From JBCBCP01 sp039817385 (GTDB lineage Bacteria > Pseudomonadota > Alphaproteobacteria > Rhodobacterales > Rhodobacteraceae), in assembly GCA_039817385.1 (NCBI GenBank), contig JBCBVY010000004.1, positions 372,001-436,000 on the forward strand: DNA of 64,000 nucleotides, in the 5' to 3' direction. Each line of letters starts with the position of its first letter. Position 1 is the stretch's first letter. The notes under the pieces are model-generated. The model was not told the origin of the DNA. It worked only from the letters and a program-made list of their open reading frames with translations, and ran no database searches. The translations under genes were made by a program, and so were the position numbers. Positions 16,739 through 25,604 of this stretch are shown one piece after another.

Positions 16739-17422
16739 ATGTACGTAACGCTGTCTAATCAAGCTGCCGCGCAAAAGCCCGGCAAGGTCCAGGTGCAAAG
16801 CGATTGTACCATCGGTCTGACCCGCTCGGCCCGCAGTTATGTCTACTATGAAGGCGATGAGGTCACCCATCTTTACCAGGTCCAAAGCGGCGTGGTCCGG
16901 CTTTCGCGGGTCCTTCACGACGGTCGTCGGCAGATCATCGCCTTTGGGCTTCCGGGGGACATTATCGGCTTCCCCTCCCGCAACCTGCATCACACGGATT
17001 GCGAAGCGCTGACGAAAACGCGCCTGCTGCCGATCAAACGGGCCTTTCTCGACAACCCGCACCTCAACCCCGACCTGAACGCGGCGCTCCTTCATGCGGC
17101 GATGGACGAAATCAGTGCCATGCAAGATCACTTCATGATGCTTGGCTGCAAATCGGCAATGGAAAAGGTCGCATCTTTTTTGGCTATCCTGATGGATCGG
17201 CAGGCCGGCACCAACTGTGATGAAAGGACCATTGATCTTCCCATGTCGCGCACAGATATCGGCGATTTCCTTGGCCTCTCTATGGAAACGGTCAGCCGCT
17301 GTTTGACGCAAATGCGCAAAGCTGGGCTTATCCGCATGAACAGCGCGCACAGTATTTTTGTTCCCTCAACAGAACACCTGCGCGCCGCCGCCGATGGCGC
17401 GAAACCAGCCTTGGCGGCTTGA
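16739..17422 (+). CDS. fixK: FixK-type Crp/Fnr transcriptional regulator
   Basis: The protein has 227 residues from the ATG at 16739, directly behind GGTGGGGAAAAA. An N-terminal beta-barrel sensory domain (VYYEGDEVTHLYQVQSGVV) is followed by the FixK-like helix-turn-helix LPMSRTDIGDFLGLSMETV with the E-SR recognition pattern (ETVSR). The N-terminus lacks the four-cysteine iron-sulfur cluster of FNR, so it should depend on upstream signalling rather than sense oxygen directly. It activates genes carrying TTGAT-N4-ATCAA boxes, and two such boxes lie in this window. The position next to the FixL-like kinase and OmpR-type regulator is the expected one for this cascade. Confidence 0.9.
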   Translation: MYVTLSNQAAAQKPGKVQVQSDCTIGLTRSARSYVYYEGDEVTHLYQVQSGVVRLSRVLHDGRRQIIAFGLPGDIIGFPSRNLHHTDCEALTKTRLLPIKRAFLDNPHLNPDLNAALLHAAMDEISAMQDHFMMLGCKSAMEKVASFLAILMDRQAGTNCDERTIDLPMSRTDIGDFLGLSMETVSRCLTQMRKAGLIRMNSAHSIFVPSTEHLRAAADGAKPALAA

Positions 17423-17481
17423 CCAACCTGGCCTGATAGATCGCGCGCACAAACAGCGCTCCAAAGACAAAGGGATAAGCG

Positions 17482-18327
17482 ATGCACCGCGACACCTACC
17501 TTCTGATGGTCTCTGAAGACACGCCTATTGAAGAGATCACAGCCGCAGCCGAACAAAGCGCAGCGGCAGGGGCTTACCTCGAAGTCCTCCTTCACTTCAG
17601 ACCGCCTTCGATCCCCTACGTGGCATTTGCCCCAACCCCTTACGGCGGCATGCATGTGCCGGCTGATTGGCCGGACCAATTGAGCGCGCGCAAATCCGCT
17701 ATGGAGGCAAAACTGCGCGAGATCGAAGCAGCGCTGCAAAAGCAGGCCGCCGAAGGGGAGGTGCGGGCACTCTGGTGCGAGGCGTCCGACCTTCAAAAAC
17801 ACGTCGAACTCTCTGCGCGGACCGCCGATCTGGCACTGTTTGCGCATGGGTTACGCGCCGACGAGGATGCTTTTCGAGAGATGCTGTACGGGGTCCTCTT
17901 CCGCGCGCCGATCGGTGCCATGCTGAACGCGCAACCGGGATTTAAGGCGTCTAAGATTTTCGTTGCCTGGGATCAAAGCCCGGCCGCGTCGCGGGCGATT
18001 CACATGGCGCTTCCGATGCTGAAACAGGCCGATGAGGTGACGGTCGCGTGCTTTGATCCACCAGCCTTTGCCCAATCAGATCGATATGAGCCGGGCGCCG
18101 CGATGGCTGCATGGCTCAGCCGTCATGATTGCGATGTCTCTGTCGCTCAATATGCCACGGGTGGGGTTCCGGTCTCTGCCGCAATCCAGGAGCGCGCCAA
18201 AGAGACAGGAGCCGAACTTGTGGTTCTCGGGGCATATGGTCATGCGCGGATGCATCAAGCGGTGTTCGGTGGAACCACCCGCAGCATGATTGAAGACTGT
18301 GATATGCCAATGTTCCTGGCACACTGA
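17482..18327 (+). CDS. Universal stress protein with two UspA-like domains
   Basis: This 281-residue cytoplasmic protein has two tandem Usp-like halves. The second half (about residues 150-281) ends with the ATP-binding motif GAYGHARMHQAVFGGTTRS, the G-x2-G-x9-G-[ST] pattern. The first half is degenerate and lacks a clear motif. An AAGGGAT-like ribosome binding site precedes the ATG at 17482. It follows fixK by 59 bases in the same direction, and tandem Usp proteins near FixK are commonly induced at low oxygen. I see no FNR box immediately upstream of it, so it may be cotranscribed with fixK. Confidence 0.88.
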   Translation: MHRDTYLLMVSEDTPIEEITAAAEQSAAAGAYLEVLLHFRPPSIPYVAFAPTPYGGMHVPADWPDQLSARKSAMEAKLREIEAALQKQAAEGEVRALWCEASDLQKHVELSARTADLALFAHGLRADEDAFREMLYGVLFRAPIGAMLNAQPGFKASKIFVAWDQSPAASRAIHMALPMLKQADEVTVACFDPPAFAQSDRYEPGAAMAAWLSRHDCDVSVAQYATGGVPVSAAIQERAKETGAELVVLGAYGHARMHQAVFGGTTRSMIEDCDMPMFLAH

Positions 18328-18592
18328 GGCCGCGCGCACCTCCGCTGTGTTGATGCATCTTCTGACACGGCGTGATTGGGCTGGATAAAAACAGGACCCC
18401 GCGCAATCCGTTCAAACACTGCCCGCGCGGCATGGCCCGCACAAAGACAACATGGCTCCGAGAGCGCGTGTGATTTGACCGCAATGCGTGCGACTGCGTT
18501 GGTGATCCCGACCGGGTCGCTTGGCCGGTATAACGTTAAATGGATAATCAAATGCCAAAGCGAAATGTATCGGCCACTTACTGCCCTTCTTC
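18328..18592. other. Intergenic region between converging genes
   Basis: These 265 bases lie between the 3' ends of the universal stress protein and sulfotransferase genes. I see no gene, RNA or convincing terminator hairpin in them. Confidence 0.4.
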
Positions 18593-19531
18593 CTATTTGC
18601 GCTTTTGCTTGGACGGCGTCGAAACATTATGCTGACCAAGCAACACTGTCTCGCACATCTGATAGAGTTGATTGTCAAATGCTGTATAAGCGCCAAAGAT
18701 CGCCCTCTGACGATCTGTAAGCTCAGCAATCGCAGCCTCATAGCGGTCGGAATGTGGCGAGACATTGCTTTTTTCAATATTGGGATCTGAAAGAAGCCCG
18801 TCTTTAACAAGGTCTCTGATGAGTAGGTCGAGATGCTCGACCAGACCCCACATCATATTGGGCGCGAGAATATGGTGCAGCGCCAAACGGAGCAGTTCCG
18901 CTTCGTGGCCGAACTTGGGTGGAAAAAACACTCCGGAAAGCCGCCGAACCTGGCCGTTGTGCACTTCGATTCGATGGTTCAGGTTTGTTTGTGTGAATTC
19001 GAGATAGTCGCCAAAGCTCATGCCACCTTTGTAAACAAGGTCGTGTTCGGGGTGAGAGATCGTGCGCTGAATGAACTGGAAGAAGCTAAAAATGCGGGGC
19101 CCCGGCTTTCGCAGAAGGCACAGGTAACGATGAGGGACATCCAGCATCTGTCCTGCGCCCATCACAAGGTGCCCGCGAAGATACCGGATCTGCAAACGTT
19201 CGGCGCGTGGAGAGGACGCGAGCTGGTCAATGCCGTTTTGATGCACGATGCGCATCGGCTGCAGCCGCGGTTCTGCTTCCAGCGCCCGTGCAAGAGACGT
19301 ACCGGCGGTTTTGGGTATGTGTAGATGAATGAGGAGCGGGTCGCTTTGCTCACCGGGTCGCGTGCGCATCCGCGAATACGCAGCCTCAAATTCTTTTGAA
19401 AGCAGGAAAGAGTTCCGGAGCGCATTCACCGATTTGAAGTTTTTCTGAGTGTTCGCCACCTCGGTGTCCGACGGCAATCGACCCAAGATAAGTCTATAGG
19501 CCATACGGACATCGTTCGGCTTCACAGTCAT
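18593..19531 (-). CDS. Sulfotransferase family protein
   Basis: The protein has 312 residues from the ATG at 19529-19531, which has GAGGACAAG directly upstream; the longer frame to 19582 is unlikely. The 5'-phosphosulfate binding motif HIPKTAGTSL appears near residue 68, and a later segment LLRKPGPRIFSFFQF fits the 3'-phosphate binding region of PAPS-dependent sulfotransferases. Residues 1-60 form a separate N-terminal segment (AYRLILGRLPSD) also seen in glycan-associated and DUF4214-like proteins. The product would transfer sulfate to a glycan or small acceptor. The gene and its flanks look AT-richer than the neighbours and it stands alone, so horizontal acquisition is possible. Confidence 0.82.
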   Translation of the reverse strand: MTVKPNDVRMAYRLILGRLPSDTEVANTQKNFKSVNALRNSFLLSKEFEAAYSRMRTRPGEQSDPLLIHLHIPKTAGTSLARALEAEPRLQPMRIVHQNGIDQLASSPRAERLQIRYLRGHLVMGAGQMLDVPHRYLCLLRKPGPRIFSFFQFIQRTISHPEHDLVYKGGMSFGDYLEFTQTNLNHRIEVHNGQVRRLSGVFFPPKFGHEAELLRLALHHILAPNMMWGLVEHLDLLIRDLVKDGLLSDPNIEKSNVSPHSDRYEAAIAELTDRQRAIFGAYTAFDNQLYQMCETVLLGQHNVSTPSKQKRK

Positions 19532-19965
19532 CTTGTCCTCACGTAAACCTTGGCGGTCTAAATCATTCAGCGAGCCGAGCAATCGCCCAAAAAAACATCT
19601 TCGCTAAAAAGAGCCTCTCTAATGAAGCATCGGGTATCAAGTGGAAGCACACATTTTGCTGAACGCATGGGCAAATCTTATCCATGCCACTGAATTATTA
19701 AACACATCCCAAAATCTGTCAGCGACCGCCCTTCCCTTTTAACCGTACGCTGCGCCGCTGTGTCTCCTCCCCGTACCGATGCGGCGTAGGGCGATGCGCA
19801 ATGTGCCGCAGTGCGAGGCGAGAAGGGGCAGGAACAGGCAAAGCCATCCGGGGGGTCCGATCTGTTCCTCCAGGCGAAGTGGCATTGACGCAAGAGCTGC
19901 GCCAAATCCACACGCCCTTGCGGCCCGCCGCCCAGCACAGTCTGGTCTGTGCTGGGCGCCGTTCT
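19532..19965. other. About 430 bases without a supported gene
   Basis: The left part is the AT-rich upstream region of the sulfotransferase gene. The right part is GC-rich and ends in the hairpin at 19930-19957. Short open frames here have no recognisable content. Confidence 0.45.
19930..19957 (-). terminator. Hairpin downstream of the DUF5368 gene
   Basis: GCCCAGCACAG-N6-CTGTGCTGGGC is a perfect 11-base-pair stem located 9 bases after the stop of the gene at 19966. No T-run follows on the minus strand, so termination may be partial or the hairpin may stabilise the 3' end. Confidence 0.55.
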
Positions 19966-20328
19966 TTAGTCCGACAGTTGCGTGCGGCGCGATCCGAACA
20001 TCGCCTCGGCTGTGTAGACCAAGATGGCCATGCCAATCGCGCCCAAACCCGCAACGCCCAGGAACACAACCACGTCAATCGGCCCGCCAATATCCGACAT
20101 CCGGGAATCCGTCATGACCATGACAAACCAAACCGCCAGCACGGCGCCAACGGGCATCGAGAGCTGCGCATAAAGAAATTTCTTCCAGCTGACAGCCCTG
20201 TCACGGATCAGCACGTAAACATAGCCAGCCGTCACAACGACGGCCGCAGCGACCATGATCCAAAACAGACCGCGTCCAAAGATCTCTTCAAACACCGCGA
20301 TCATCGTTTCAAAGGTAAGCTCTTCCAT
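19966..20328 (-). CDS. DUF5368 family small membrane protein
   Basis: This 120-residue protein has three hydrophobic helices (for example GLFWIMVAAAVVVTAGYVYVL and PIDVVVFLGVAGLGAIGMAIL) and a short acidic N-terminus. It matches the DUF5368 family of Rhodobacterales proteins found next to FAD-dependent oxidoreductases. It is encoded 12 bases downstream of the flavoprotein gene and behind a GGAGACC ribosome binding site, so the two are one operon. A membrane anchor or quinone-interaction partner for the flavoprotein is inferred from context only. Confidence 0.78.
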   Translation of the reverse strand: MEELTFETMIAVFEEIFGRGLFWIMVAAAVVVTAGYVYVLIRDRAVSWKKFLYAQLSMPVGAVLAVWFVMVMTDSRMSDIGGPIDVVVFLGVAGLGAIGMAILVYTAEAMFGSRRTQLSD

Positions 20329-20340
20329 CTCAGGGTCTCC

Positions 20341-21651
20341 TCACGCGCGACCGCGCAGCATTGCGTTGTAGGTGGCTTTCAAGGCCACTTCCTTCATCAA
20401 CCAACTGATCCACAGCTCTTCGAGCGGCGCGATCATGCCAGGGAAGGACGGCACCAGATTGTTGTTGTAGTCGAACTCGATCAGCATCGCGCTGCCGATT
20501 TTGGTAATCAGAGGGCATGACGTGTATCCGTCATATGTCTTTGTGCCCGCGCGGCCCTCAATCGCGGCAACCAAGTGATCTTCCACAACAGGCACCTGCC
20601 ATTTCACGCTGGCCGCCGTCTTGCCTTTGGGCACCCCGGCCACATCGCCAAGCGCGAAAATCTCTGGATACCGCAGGTGCTGAAGCGTGGCCTTGTCAGC
20701 CTCAACCCAGCCTTGATCTGTCCATTTGTCGGCCCAGGCCAGGCCCGATTGACGCACAAACTCCGGTGCGCGCTGCGGCGGGATCACGTGCAGATAGTCG
20801 TAATCCATATCGACCGAACTGCCATCGGCATCGGTGAAAGTCGCGCGCTTGGCACCTGCGTCGATAGACTGCAGCGTGTGCTTCATCTGCGTCTCGACCC
20901 CGCGGTCACCGAACAGCATCCGCACTTTCTCCGCGACGATGGGAACGCCAAAGAGGGAGCCTTGCGGCGCGGCATAGACCATGTTGACCTTGCCGCGATT
21001 GCCTGCGCGCCGCGCGATATCGTCGATCAGGAACGTATGCTTCAGGGGCGCGCCTGCACACTTCATCTCGGTCGCGGGTCGTGTGAAAATGCCCGTTCCA
21101 CCCTCTTCGGTAAAATTTGCAGCGGCCTGCCAGGTCTTCTCGGCATAGCCGGGCCCCGCATAGAGCGCGCCGATGCCGTTCTGGCCCACCATATCAAGGC
21201 TGAAGCCTTCGATCGCGTCATGATCGAGGATCAATCCCGGCGCGACCACAAGCCAATCATACCCAAGCGTCTGTCCTGTCTCAGTCGAGACGGTCTTGGC
21301 CTCGGGATCGACCGCCATGACCTTTTCCGGAACATGGGTCACGCCGCTTGGCAACCATTTGTCGTTTTCCGAGACAACGTAATTGGCCGGTTTCAGACCT
21401 GCGGCAACCAGCGTCAAACCGGGTTGATACACGTGGATCGGGCGCGGGTCGATCACCGTGATCGACGCGCCATCAAGCCGTTCGGTCAACCGATTGGCAA
21501 GGGCGGTCCCCCCTGCCCCGGCACCGATGATGATGATGCGGGCATTGGTGCTGACTTGTGCTTTTGCGGCGGGCGCTGCTGCAACGCTTGTCGCTAACGC
21601 ACCCCCCGCTGCTAGGCTTAGAAAGTGTCTTCTGTCCATCTTGTCATCCAT
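20341..21651 (-). CDS. Sulfide:quinone oxidoreductase-like FAD flavoprotein with Tat signal
   Basis: This 436-residue protein opens with a twin-arginine signal (DRRHFLSLAAGGALATS, cleavage after about residue 32), so it acts in the periplasm. A Rossmann GAGAGGTALANRL follows near residue 40. Later there is GDVAGVPKGKTAASV, a second FAD-binding signature, and the redox-family segments TEMKCAGAPLK and YTSCPLITKIGS with one cysteine each, spaced as in sulfide:quinone or flavocytochrome c sulfide oxidoreductases. It likely oxidises sulfide or a polysulfide and passes electrons to quinone or cytochrome. It forms an operon with the DUF5368 protein. Exact donor and acceptor are not certain. Confidence 0.82.
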   Translation of the reverse strand: MDDKMDRRHFLSLAAGGALATSVAAAPAAKAQVSTNARIIIIGAGAGGTALANRLTERLDGASITVIDPRPIHVYQPGLTLVAAGLKPANYVVSENDKWLPSGVTHVPEKVMAVDPEAKTVSTETGQTLGYDWLVVAPGLILDHDAIEGFSLDMVGQNGIGALYAGPGYAEKTWQAAANFTEEGGTGIFTRPATEMKCAGAPLKHTFLIDDIARRAGNRGKVNMVYAAPQGSLFGVPIVAEKVRMLFGDRGVETQMKHTLQSIDAGAKRATFTDADGSSVDMDYDYLHVIPPQRAPEFVRQSGLAWADKWTDQGWVEADKATLQHLRYPEIFALGDVAGVPKGKTAASVKWQVPVVEDHLVAAIEGRAGTKTYDGYTSCPLITKIGSAMLIEFDYNNNLVPSFPGMIAPLEELWISWLMKEVALKATYNAMLRGRA

Positions 21652-21971
21652 TCTCTTGGCCTCCTCCTGGGCGGAAAGCGGGTCTGATGTTTATGGTGCA
21701 CAGTGGTATGCGCCCCCGTGCTGCGCCTATGGTGACAATGTCACTCTGGCCTGGACCCTGTGCGCTTTCGTCGCCTTCAGGTTGTCGCGGCGGTCAAACG
21801 CTCCTCCTCATTCAACCGCCGCTGCGCGCTGCCGGTTTTGATCTCCTCCCACAGCGTGTGAGGACACGATTCCACAGCGCGGCCAGCAGCTTATTGACGA
21901 AAATCAAACCTCGGTTAGCGGTGCTTGTTACGCCCGTTGGACGCTTACCTCCCCCAGTCCGGATGCCGCCG
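21652..21971. promoter_or_regulatory. Divergent promoter region with an FNR-type box
   Basis: About 320 bases separate the Tat flavoprotein and the P-type ATPase. The open frame of the ATPase extends back through it to 21558, but this would overlap the divergent gene and shows no transporter-like sequence, so I treat it as regulatory. Its main feature is the box at 21894-21907. Confidence 0.55.
21894..21907. promoter_or_regulatory. FNR/FixK-type box upstream of the P-type ATPase
   Basis: TTGAC-GAAA-ATCAA matches TTGAT-N4-ATCAA with one mismatch. It lies 65 bases upstream of the ATPase start at 21972 and about 240 bases upstream of the divergent flavoprotein gene, so it is best placed to control the ATPase. 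Confidence 0.65.
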
Positions 21972-24686
21972 ATGCCTGAAGATTTCTCTCAAACGATGCA
22001 GACTGCGCCCCATGCCCGTGATGTCGACGGAACGCTCGCGGACCTTGGGGTATCACCCGAGGGTCTGACGTCTGCTGAAGCCGCCGAAAGACGAAAAACC
22101 TATGGGCGCAATGCCCCGCCTGTCGTGTCGAAAACGCCCGGAATTCTGCGCTTTCTCGCGCATTTCAACCACGTCCTGATCTATGTGCTGATCGGCGCCG
22201 CAGGCGTGACGTATCTGCTGGGGCATCCTGTTGATACCGCCGTGATCCTCGCGGTTGTGCTGGCAAATGCACTCATCGGCTTCGTTCAGGAAGGCCGCGC
22301 GGAAAAAGCGATGGAGGCCATCCAGCAAATGCTCGCACCGCAGGCCGCCGTTCTGCGTGACGGGCAGCGCATGGCGGTTGACAGCACCGACATCGTGCCA
22401 GGCGACATCGTTCTTTTGGAAGCGGGCGACAAGCCGCCCGCGGATATGCGTCTGCTGCAAGCGCGCGGCGTCCAGGCGCAAGAAGCCATGCTGACCGGAG
22501 AATCGGTCGCCGTTGACAAGGACACCAAGCCCTGTGCCGAAGATGCGCCGCTAGGTGACCGGCACGGTATGGTCTTCAGCGGGACGCTGATTACAGCCGG
22601 GCAAGGGCGCGGCGTGGTCACCGCAACAGGCGCAAACACCGAGATCGGTCGCATCAGCGGTATGCTGTCCAAGGTCGACACGCTGGAGACACCGCTGGTC
22701 AAACAGACAAACACCTTCGCGCGTTGGCTGACTTTGTTCATCCTGCTCGTGGCCGGGCTTTTGTTGCTGTTTGGCACTTTCGTCGCGGAGTACGACTTTT
22801 TCGATCTGTTTATGGCCGTTGTCGGACTGTCCGTTGCCGCCATTCCCGAAGGCTTGCCGGCTGTTCTGACGATCACGCTTGCCATCGGGGTGCAGGCGAT
22901 GGCGCGCCGCAACGCCATTGTGCGCCGCCTTCCTGCGATTGAAACTGTCGGCGCGGTGTCGGTGATTTGCACCGATAAGACGGGAACACTGACGCGCAAC
23001 GAGATGGTCGTGACCGAGCTTGCAACGGGTGGGCGCGTCTTGGCCGTTTCGGCAGATGGCTACACGCCGTCCGGAGACATCACATGCGACGGGCAGGCCG
23101 CACAGGACCTGCCTGGGCTGCACAGCCTCGCCCTTGCGTCGGCACGGTGTAACGACGCCTCCCTCGTGCAATCCGATGGGATCTGGACGGTCAATGGCGA
23201 CCCGATGGAAGGCGCGTTGCTGTCGCTCGCGGCGAAAGCGGGGGCAGACGCCGCTGATCTTGCAGCCAAGTGGACCCGCAAGGACGTCATCCCCTTCGAC
23301 TCGCGGTCGCGCTATATGGCTACGCTCGACACGGGGCCCGGCGGACAGGCCTTCGCGTTGGTCAAAGGTGCGCCGGAACAAATCCTGAGCATGTGCGCGC
23401 ACCAGGTGTCAGCCACCGGTGATCCCGAACCGCTGCACTTGGCTGAGTGGACACAGATCGAGGAAACGTTCACGTCCAAGGGCCGCCGGGTTCTTGCCTT
23501 GGCGCACATGCCGATGCACCCGGGCGCAGCTGAGCTCCGCGCCTCGGACATTGACGGACGCCTCACGCTGCTTGGTCTGGTTGCGATCATGGACCCACCG
23601 CGCGCAGAGGCCATCCAAGCGGTTGCAGACTGCCGCGCGGCGGGCATCAGTGTGAAGATGATCACGGGGGATCACATCGGAACGGCCAAGGCGATTGGAA
23701 GGGAAATCGGGCTCCGCCATGCCGACAAGGCCATGACGGGCGCAGAGATCGACACGTTGGACGACGCAATTCTTGCTGCGGAAGTGTTGGACGTCGATGT
23801 GTTTGCCCGCACGTCTCCCGAGCACAAGCTGCGATTGGTCAGGGCGCTGCAATCTCATAACCTGACGGTCGCGATGACCGGCGATGGCGTCAACGACGCG
23901 CCCGCCCTCAAACGGGCGGATGTCGGTATCGCGATGGGGCAAAAAGGCTCGGAAGCGGCGAAAGAGGCCGCCGACATTGTGCTCGCGGATGACAACTTCG
24001 CGTCCATCGCGGCAGCCGTCCGCGAAGGCCGCACCGTTTTTGACAACATCAAGAAGGTGATCTCCTGGCTTTTGCCCACAAGCGGCGGCGAGGCGATCGT
24101 GATCATTGTTGCGCTTTTGGCGGGCATGGCCCTGCCGATCTCTCCTATTCAGATTTTATGGATCAACCTGATCACGGCTGTGACGCTTGGGCTTGCGCTT
24201 GCGTTCGAGCCAACCGAGGACAGCACCATGCGCCGTCCGCCGCGCAGCCGTGATGCGCCCATCTTGGACCCGGAACTTGTCTGGCAGATTGCACTGGTGT
24301 CGTTTTTGTTTTTTGCCGGTGTGTTCAGTATTTACACATACGCGATCAAATCAGGCTTCAGCCATGCGCTTGCGCAGACACTCTCGCTCAACACGCTTGT
24401 GGTCTTTGAGATCGCCTATTTGTTTTTCATCCGAAATATCTACGGCACGTCGCTGACCTGGAAAGCGGTGCGCGGGACCAAGATGGTCTGGTACTGCGTG
24501 ATCACCGTCACGGTGGCGCAACTTGCGGTGACGTATCTGCCCCCGCTCCAAGCCATCTTCGGAACACAAGCCGTCCCACTGAAAGAAGGCGTGATCGTGG
24601 TTGCCCTCGGCGCCGTTCTGTTTGCCCTGCTTGAGCTTGAGAAGCAGCTCAAGCTCACATTGGGCGCGCGGCGCACGATTTCATGA
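21972..24686 (+). CDS. Cation-transporting P-type ATPase (PacL/SERCA-like)
   Basis: The protein has about 904 residues if started at ATG 21972; ATGs at 21963 and 21996 are equally possible because no clear ribosome binding site is present. It has an N-terminal cation ATPase domain (LGVSPEGLTSAEAAERR), the TGES actuator motif (MLTGESVAVDK), PEGLP in helix 4, the phosphorylation motif DKTGTLT near residue 335, and hinge motif TGDGVNDAPALKRADVG. A C-terminal block of membrane helices follows. These features place it with P2-type pumps for Ca2+, Mg2+ or monovalent cations rather than heavy-metal pumps, since no CPC motif is present. The FNR-type box upstream points to low-oxygen expression. Confidence 0.9.
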   Translation: MPEDFSQTMQTAPHARDVDGTLADLGVSPEGLTSAEAAERRKTYGRNAPPVVSKTPGILRFLAHFNHVLIYVLIGAAGVTYLLGHPVDTAVILAVVLANALIGFVQEGRAEKAMEAIQQMLAPQAAVLRDGQRMAVDSTDIVPGDIVLLEAGDKPPADMRLLQARGVQAQEAMLTGESVAVDKDTKPCAEDAPLGDRHGMVFSGTLITAGQGRGVVTATGANTEIGRISGMLSKVDTLETPLVKQTNTFARWLTLFILLVAGLLLLFGTFVAEYDFFDLFMAVVGLSVAAIPEGLPAVLTITLAIGVQAMARRNAIVRRLPAIETVGAVSVICTDKTGTLTRNEMVVTELATGGRVLAVSADGYTPSGDITCDGQAAQDLPGLHSLALASARCNDASLVQSDGIWTVNGDPMEGALLSLAAKAGADAADLAAKWTRKDVIPFDSRSRYMATLDTGPGGQAFALVKGAPEQILSMCAHQVSATGDPEPLHLAEWTQIEETFTSKGRRVLALAHMPMHPGAAELRASDIDGRLTLLGLVAIMDPPRAEAIQAVADCRAAGISVKMITGDHIGTAKAIGREIGLRHADKAMTGAEIDTLDDAILAAEVLDVDVFARTSPEHKLRLVRALQSHNLTVAMTGDGVNDAPALKRADVGIAMGQKGSEAAKEAADIVLADDNFASIAAAVREGRTVFDNIKKVISWLLPTSGGEAIVIIVALLAGMALPISPIQILWINLITAVTLGLALAFEPTEDSTMRRPPRSRDAPILDPELVWQIALVSFLFFAGVFSIYTYAIKSGFSHALAQTLSLNTLVVFEIAYLFFIRNIYGTSLTWKAVRGTKMVWYCVITVTVAQLAVTYLPPLQAIFGTQAVPLKEGVIVVALGAVLFALLELEKQLKLTLGARRTIS

Positions 24687-25604
24687 ACGTCAGCTGTCAA
24701 CGCGCTATGGCCAAACAAGTGTTTCCGGCGCCACCGCGAGGGTTGGTCGTGTTGTCTACCATGTTCAGATTCGACTGCCCTGCGAGACCTTTGCGGGCAA
24801 TCGTGCCCAAGGCAAGGTGAACGGCAAAGGTCTCATGTCCGGCCCGCACACGCGAATAGTGCGAAATGTCGTGAAGCAGCAGGGGCTGCAAGAGCATGTG
24901 ACGCGCTCAAAACGCCCAAATCGTTCCCTCCTTCATGGCCCGCCAAGCCTATCGGGCTGCCATGCCCGCCCCCAACGGCTGTGCAATGGGCGTCGCGGTT
25001 TCAACCAGGCGGGCGTTTTGCTGGCAGAGCGCCTCTCGCTCGGATGCCAATGCATCGCCCAGATCACCGTGATCCCTTGCGCGCGGCAAATGATCTCCGC
25101 GAACTCCCCACGTGAGGCTTGAGACCATGCACACCATTGGCCGCAAAATCGGTTAAAAGACCGTTTCAAAACTGAAAACAGTGAAAATCCCGAAAACAGC
25201 ACACAGTCAGAATTGTGGCGGTGGACACAGTCTGGTGCAAACCAGTCTGCGATTTCTCTGCATTTCAGGGAAAGAACAGGGAAATTCTGACGCAAACCGT
25301 CGAGCTGGGCCCCGCCTCCATTACAAGCGTCCGAGAATACGACGTTTTCCAGCAAATTCCCTACGCGATTAACAGGGAAATCTCTGGCGATAGCAGGGAA
25401 GACGGTGTCAGCACGCAAGCCGAGCGCAAACCCGGTGGAGCACCATGTGCGAAGGAATTGACAGATGTACTGACCCGGAAGCGACGCACCATCTAGTACG
25501 ACATCGCATGACCGATTTCCCGACATTGCGCATTTTCTTGTATCTTTCTTCGAAAATAGTGACTCTATGAGAAGCCATGTTCTTTGCATCAAAGGAGATG
25601 GCAA
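24687..25604. other. Long region with no supported gene (about 900 bases)
   Basis: This stretch lies between the P-type ATPase and the phage-like module, and its right half is AT-richer. Open frames cover it on both strands (24933-25604 minus, 24601-25122 plus, a 66-codon frame at 24697-24897 minus). None has a recognisable domain, and the largest pair read through each other. It may hold a decayed gene or the boundary of the inserted phage module. No attachment-site repeat could be identified by eye. Confidence 0.5.

Noticed and set aside
16601..16740. FNR-type box in front of fixK
   Set aside because: No sequence with both TTGAT and ATCAA at N4 spacing is present; only the K-box-like repeat was found.
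24697..24897. 66-codon open frame (minus) with protein-like sequence around HDISHYSRVRAGHETF
   Set aside because: A stop codon lies directly upstream and I know no matching family; too short to accept without a homology search.
24601..25122. Open frame on the plus strand after the P-type ATPase
   Set aside because: It begins inside the ATPase gene in another frame and has no recognisable content.
24933..25604. 223-codon open frame on the minus strand before the phage module
   Set aside because: Unusual amino-acid composition (many W, R, S), no motif, reads opposite other open frames and runs into the methyltransferase leader.
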